Shown piece after piece: positions 58,901-64,000 of a stretch of 64,000 nt of DNA. Source of the DNA: Mangifera indica. Taxonomy: Eukaryota; Streptophyta; Magnoliopsida; Sapindales; Anacardiaceae. The stretch spans positions 7,936,001-8,000,000 of the forward strand of contig NC_058147.1 of the NCBI RefSeq assembly GCF_011075055.1. Reading direction: 5' to 3'. The position numbers and the translations under genes were made by a program. The notes below the pieces were generated by a model. The model was not told the DNA's origin, did not search any database, and saw only the letters and a program-made list of their open reading frames with translations. How positions within the stretch are numbered: position 1 is the stretch's first letter; each line of letters begins with the position of its first letter.

Positions 58901-59867
58901 TATGGCCTTTTTCCTTGAGTTGACTGAAGCCATGGTTGATTGGGAGCAAGAGTGAGATATGTGTAGAGTTGCTTAAGAAATTTCATGAAATTCTTGAGTT
59001 TCTGTTTCATTATTCTCTTGATGTTTTAGTGAGATTATAAGCTGATAATAACCATATCTAGCCACACATTCTTTCTAAGGGAAGTGAAATTTTCAGGTTT
59101 GAATAACAGTACTTGTGAAGTCATTTGATTTTCATGGTAGTCAAATGCCTGAATTTAGATAATAAATGCATTATGCTTTGATGTGCAATTTCAGGTTTGG
59201 GTTGCCTACAAAGAATCAAGTTGGTTTAGCGCATTCCTTTGGGTGATATTGTTGATATGTTTTGGCAGGTAATATTGTTTTATGCGATTTTAGTTGTATT
59301 TATTTGTTCTTTGAAAATGTATTCTCTAAACAATTCTAATGTTATGAATCCATTTGAGTGGCCTTCATTAATTATATGCATCAAATAATGCAATATTTGG
59401 TATTTTTGAACTGGTGCTGATATTTATTTTTTGCTACCTTTCGGCATCGGCACATGTGTTTACATCGTCCAGCAGCTGTGGTGTCTGCATTCTGAAGATC
59501 CGGTTTACCTCATTTTGTTAAATACTAGAAACAGGCAAGTTTTGAAAAATGTATTTCAGTTGACATTTGTACTAACTGTGCATGTTTTGATTTATCATAA
59601 ATCTGAAAAGAATATTTACGCATTCTCGTGTGTTAAGAATGGAAAACTAGTAGAACGATGAAAGAACTGATTGCGGGTATTAAAGAAGTAGGATCTTAAT
59701 AATTATGTCAAAGAAAGCATGGAGGCAAACACATGATTTATATAATAGTACCCTGTTAAATTAGTCTAGTTTGTAGCAGATTTGTATTATTGCTTTCCTT
59801 TGTCTCAAAGTTTCTATAAATTCACCATGGTAGGGCAGAAAACTGGTATGATAGAACCTTGTGTTGA
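55914..59867 (+). CDS. DUF1475 membrane protein with two repeat units
   Basis: Function is unknown; the family is plant-specific and about 250 residues long. Nine exons (55914-56032, 56099-56150, 56431-56504, 57134-57235, 57525-57668, 58458-58509, 59195-59268, 59445-59534, 59834-59867) give 246 residues. Two units repeat the same order: membrane helix, PFRKDLLTPW or PFRTELFTPW, LVDYYINVV or LIDFYINVV, YRESSW or YKESSW, then two more helices. About six membrane segments in all. Exon sizes repeat as well (52 and 74 bp in each half). Two oddities: exon 8 is preceded by GG instead of AG at 59443-59444, and its donor is GC (AACAG then GCAAGT at 59535). If the GG site fails, the next AG (59471-59472) shifts frame to an early stop. 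The start is the ATG at 55914; the open frame upstream begins with TTG. Confidence 0.8.
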
Positions 59868-62494
59868 GATGCTGCAAAAGTAAGTGATGAGCTCAAAGGT
59901 TGCCGGACGATATACAGTTAATTTACAGTGCAATTTACAGATAGCCTTCTATTTTCGCTGGCTACATCGATAACAGTTACAAATTATTATTTCATATTCA
60001 ATGTAAACATATTTGTTGCTGAGCGATTTCATGAATATGTATGGATATCTGTGTGCCTTAGGCACTTGCTGTATCAAGTTGTATAGTTTTTGTGATGAAC
60101 AAACATGTAAAACAACCATGAAAATCTAGAAAATGGATACTCAGAAAGTAAGTCAAATTTTGCTCCAAGCAATGAAGGCTCCTGTGTGTCAAGAAAAAGT
60201 TACTAGGCAAAGATTTATCAACCTCTAGACAAATTTTGTTGGTTGCATTTCAAACTAAATATTGCATAATTATGACAACCCCAACTCTCCAGAGTGTATG
60301 TGGTAGTTGAAATAGCACCCGAGATCGGGTTGTCAAAGTTGAAAATAACAATTAGAGTTTCTTGGGCACTCAAAAAGTAAGAGGGAGAGGTCAAAGGAAA
60401 CACGAAGAGAAGGGTGCTCATACAAATTTTATATCTAGAGAGTTTTTATTAATTTGGGTTGATTTGATAATTTTGAAAAATGAAATATTTATAAACAATA
60501 TAATAATTTAATTTTTTAACATTGAATCAAAATGTTTTTTCGTTAATGAAATTTGATTTTGGACAAAAAAAAAAAAAATGATTCATGTCATCGATGAGTG
60601 GAAAAGTGTTTTTGAGCCAAACTTTGAGTGGAAACATGTAGTTTACTCTTAAGATGGAGTGTTTTGGCATGCAATCAGAGTTGAATTCTATTTAATCTTG
60701 AATTCTTCATTTATTATTATTTTTTGAATCGGGGAATTCTATTCATATTTGGTTAGATAGATTAATCTCAAAGTATAGTGATCAGACTCATAACTATTAT
60801 ATCAGATAAATTAAAATTTTATAAACGTTATAAATACTCAAACTTAGGTCTTATCCCTCGAAATTCGAACTTTTCAGTCTTTGTTGTTTACACTGCCAAT
60901 AGTAGTAATTAATTTTTTGAAAGAAAATCAGAAGTAGCAGTAATGTGTTGGAAAATAAAGAATGAAAGGAACAATAATATAATAACTAAGTGAGAAGACT
61001 ACAATGATTCTGCACTTGTTTATAATCCAAGTTTTATTTCTTCAGTGGAAAAAATGAAAATGTCAAGATTTGAGATTGCAACTTCTTCGGTCTTGTTGGC
61101 AAATCGTATTTGAAAAATAAAGGGAACGTAAATGTGTATATACTTATATGTGTCATTACATGATTGAGTGACTTTCAATTAAGGATAAAATAACTCTCAA
61201 TAATGTGATGACACATATAAATGTATACATATTTATATATCCCAAATGAGTATGTATAATATTACTCTTTCTTTTTTTCTTTTTAAATTTTTTTATACCA
61301 AGAAAAATTTATTTAAGTCAGATGGCCTTTTCAACTTTGGCGTTGAATCGATCATATCAAACTGGTAAAATCTTAGATTTAATGTTCGACTCTATAACTA
61401 TTGCACCGAATAAATTATAAGTTTAATCTTAAAATATCGTCAAATAGGATTTGAACTCTTGTTCTCATACTTAGAGTTTCACTTTTTAATCACTCAAACT
61501 ATTTTTTGACTAACTCATAGGCAAATCTAAAGGCCTATTTCCAAATCACTGCCAAATCTTAAAACCCAAACTTTCTTCAAAAAACCTCAAACCCCTCATC
61601 CTGAATAACATGCAAAATCATATCGATCATTACAATGTATGTAATAAAATCTTTGTACTGATCTTTTTGCCCATTTTCAGCGCTAAAATCCCTTCAAATC
61701 TTCAAAATTTTACAACACAAATCAAAGGCAGGACTGATAACTTGAGATAAAGTTTGGATAAAATTAAATCAAACTCACATTATATAAGAGATAATTTTAT
61801 CAAACAATTATTTGTTTGGCTACAATGCATAATCCTATATTTATCTATTATTTTTGCACACACCCTTTAAAGAAATATTATTTTAATTAATTACCCTTAT
61901 AACCATAATGTCAAAATCAAACTATGCAAACATCTTTATAGTGAGTCCTCTTATAATAATGAAATTTACTAATAGTAAATAAATTCATTAATTTACTTGC
62001 ACAAAATTTTTAATTAGTTTTAGGCTTTTAGCCAAACTTATTTATTAAATACAGTTAATTTCTATTACAAATAAAAGATATGTGAATATTATATAATTGA
62101 AGTCATTCACACAAATAATTTTTCTTTATATTCATAAGATACTTTCTTCTCTGTAATGAAAAAAATAATAATAATAATAATAAACATAAAATAGAAAAAA
62201 AAAAAAAACCAGAACCAAATTGAATAAAAAGTACATTTCCCTGCTGTCAAAAATGAAATTTTAATAAGGATTCAACCAAATCTTTCCTGCCACCTTTTGA
62301 TGCTAATTAATAAAGTATTGAACTGCTCAAGAAAAATGATACTGAAACAAAACATGTATTGAAAAACCTTGCCCAGTTATCTCTTATCATCCATGCTATA
62401 AACAGATGATATAGAATTATAATCTTTCCTGACAGTACTTCAGTAAATAGTGGAGCTTTTTCGCCGTCATAAAAATTGCATTGGTGGCATCTGC
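59868..62494. other. Intergenic DNA, no gene recognised
   Basis: AT-rich. It holds a family B MITE (61128-61266), an A run near 60567 and an AAT microsatellite near 62165. No conserved frame was seen. Confidence 0.45.
61128..61266. mobile_element. Family B MITE
   Basis: Arms with ATATGTGTCATTACATGATT and TAATGTGATGACACATATA are inverted; the left terminus is shortened. Confidence 0.6.
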
Positions 62495-62704
62495 TCACCA
62501 ACCATACTTCTTTAAAAAGTCTCCAGTTCTCTTCCTCATACGGGTGAAAACTATAACCACACAAGCAAGGACCCATGGTGGGAAGTTCCCTTTAATGTTT
62601 AATTTCTCCATCCATTGGGGATTCTCCTTCCACACAAATGATATCAGAAGGGCAATAACTGCTACTCCAAATAAGATTTTGGTTATAGGTTTGATCACAG
62701 AATC
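62495..62704 (-). CDS. Last exon of an unidentified membrane protein
   Basis: An exon with a clear AG acceptor (62706-62705 on the minus strand) reads 69 residues to TGA in phase 0. It holds two hydrophobic stretches (ITKILFGVAVIALLISFVW, WVLACVVIVF), a conserved-looking middle (WMEKLNIKGNFPPW) and the basic tail RMRKRTGDFLKKYGW. The pattern is that of a plant organelle or endomembrane protein, but I cannot name the family. Upstream exons should lie to the right on the minus strand; none was recognised before the window ends. Confidence 0.6.
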   Translation of the reverse strand, partial: DSVIKPITKILFGVAVIALLISFVWKENPQWMEKLNIKGNFPPWVLACVVIVFTRMRKRTGDFLKKYGW

Positions 62705-62706
62705 CT

Positions 62707-63665
62707 GCAGTCAGAGAATGTAAAGAAGTAAATACTTGTAAGTAAAATAAAACTTGATGGGAATATGTCAATCTTTTTTCATGGAAATTAGCAGCCATCA
62801 GACATAGAATAGAAGACAAAAGACCTATGCAATATATGCCAGAAAATTATTCCCAGGCAAGAACTTTGAATTTACAATTAACATGTTATTCTTTCTAGTC
62901 TATGGATCACCAATGCCTGATGAGTACTAATGATTTACACAAGAAAATTCTTGAAAAAAAAAATCTTTTTTGGTAAATCCCAGCTCCCATATTAAGAAGG
63001 AAATGTGTGTAAGATACATGATAAACTTAAAAAGTAGGGAGCAATGAGTCCAGAACAGTGTTTGCTCCGACTTACTCCTAAAATGGAATATGAGCTGACA
63101 GCTAATTTGAAAGAAACATAACTGAATCCAACACTAACAGATCAAATTTAAGCCATATATATCAGTGTTTATGGGATACACCCTCAAATACGGGGACAGC
63201 AATAATCTCAAACATTAGTAGGATATAAAAAAGGAAAAATAAAGAATTGAGCTGTGAACCCTGGCAGTGGACATAAGAATTCTAACCAAGAACCCAATGT
63301 GGTTAGCTACTAGCATAGTTGCAGATGCTTTTACTGGTTCATTTATAAGTTACTTAGATTGATATTGAATAGTGTTATATTCACCGGACAGAGTATATTT
63401 TGCTGTAAAAATAATCCAGGCATAAAATTTCATTTCATATTCAAATGAATATTAATTCAGTGACTGAACATTGTATAATTTTTGTCATCAAATGTATTGT
63501 TTGGCATTACTAACTACTGTAATGACTACTAAATTTTACTGCAAAGCCAAGTACTTTTAAAGTCACTAATGGAACCATTTTCTAACTCAAATATAAAAGT
63601 TTAAAGAAAACAACCATAATTGCACATATTTGAGTTTTCAATGTAGAAGGGATAGGATTCTATCT
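62707..63665. other. Probable intron of the gene ending at 62495
   Basis: No exon of the minus-strand gene could be recognised here, and no repeat family stands out. Confidence 0.4.
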
Positions 63666-64000
63666 AGGGCTGGATTCGAGCCGAGCTCGGCTCGCAGCCA
63701 GCTCGGGCTCGGCTCGGTTTTTTTATGGCCGGCTCGAGCTCGACTCGAGCCAAACTTGGCTCGGCTTGAGTTCGGCTCTTTTTCAGCTCGGCTCGTTTAC
63801 GACTCGTTTTTCATATTAAAACGGCACCGTTTTGTATATATATATGGATCAAAACAACGTTGTTTTGTATAAAAAATTTTTAAAAAAAATCTACCAAGCC
63901 AACCCGAACCAGCTAGAACTCGATCGAGCCGAGCAGAACCCGACTCGTTTCGGGCTCGAACCGAGCCGAGCCGAGCTCGAGCTCGAGTTGGCTCGGCTCG
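63666..64000. repeat. Fresh GAGCTC-type repeat, cut by the window edge
   Basis: It begins AGGGCTGGATTCGAGCCGAG and is dense in CGAGCTCGGCTCG words, with a palindromic AAAACGGCACCGTTTT in the middle. It is the least decayed copy of the type seen at 11246-11624 and is markedly GC-richer than its surroundings. Confidence 0.7.

Noticed and set aside
1..64000. CRISPR arrays, operons, rRNA or tRNA genes
   Set aside because: No regularly spaced identical repeats with unique spacers and no recognisable structural RNA genes were seen; the genes are split eukaryotic genes. A covariance-model search would be the decisive test for small RNAs.

Overview
The window is nuclear DNA from a flowering plant, most likely a woody core eudicot. 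It is AT-rich, its genes are split by short GT-AG introns, and it carries plant-specific families: laccases, an RGI-type LRR receptor kinase, RH39, a class II poly(A)-binding protein and a DUF1475 protein. The space between genes is packed with plant transposon families. Nothing bacterial, viral or organellar was seen. Exons were placed by eye from conserved protein order, splice dinucleotides and reading phase, so spans are models, not transcripts.

Layout. 1-13.2 kb: an intact laccase gene (+, 3940-7725) faces, tail to tail, a dead laccase copy (-, 10325-12767), with small transposons around and inside both. 13-21.4 kb: gene-poor, with a FERONIA-like kinase fragment and a decayed DUF1985 (Ulp1-MULE type) gene. 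21.4-29 kb: an RGI5-like receptor kinase pseudogene whose LRR exon is split by a young, nearly intact Ty1-copia element. 29-33.7 kb: gene-poor. 33.7-62.7 kb is the gene-rich part: a small organelle-type coiled-coil protein (-), RH39 (-), an RH39-like gene whose last exon encodes a PABP-type MLLE domain (-), an MRNIP-like gene (+), a complete PABP (-), a two-unit DUF1475 membrane protein gene (+), and the last exon of an unidentified membrane protein (-).

The most unusual item is the 354-residue chimera at 44174-46085. It is a tandem relative of RH39 that keeps only the first RecA domain, has lost the Walker A lysine, and ends in a MLLE (PABC) peptide-binding domain. A complete PABP gene lies about 4.4 kb away on the same strand, so the MLLE exon was probably captured from a PABP gene, perhaps this one. 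Every junction in the model keeps frame, so it reads as a gene rather than a relic.

The repeats also tell a story. One family of Mutator-like non-autonomous elements (ends GGCCAAAGG, 9-bp target duplications) occurs as three paired copies plus several one-ended relics and carries long C or G runs. A second short palindromic MITE family has at least seven copies. Also present are a TRIM retrotransposon with perfect target duplication, a solo LTR in an RH39 intron, a Tourist-like MITE and a CACTA-like MITE.
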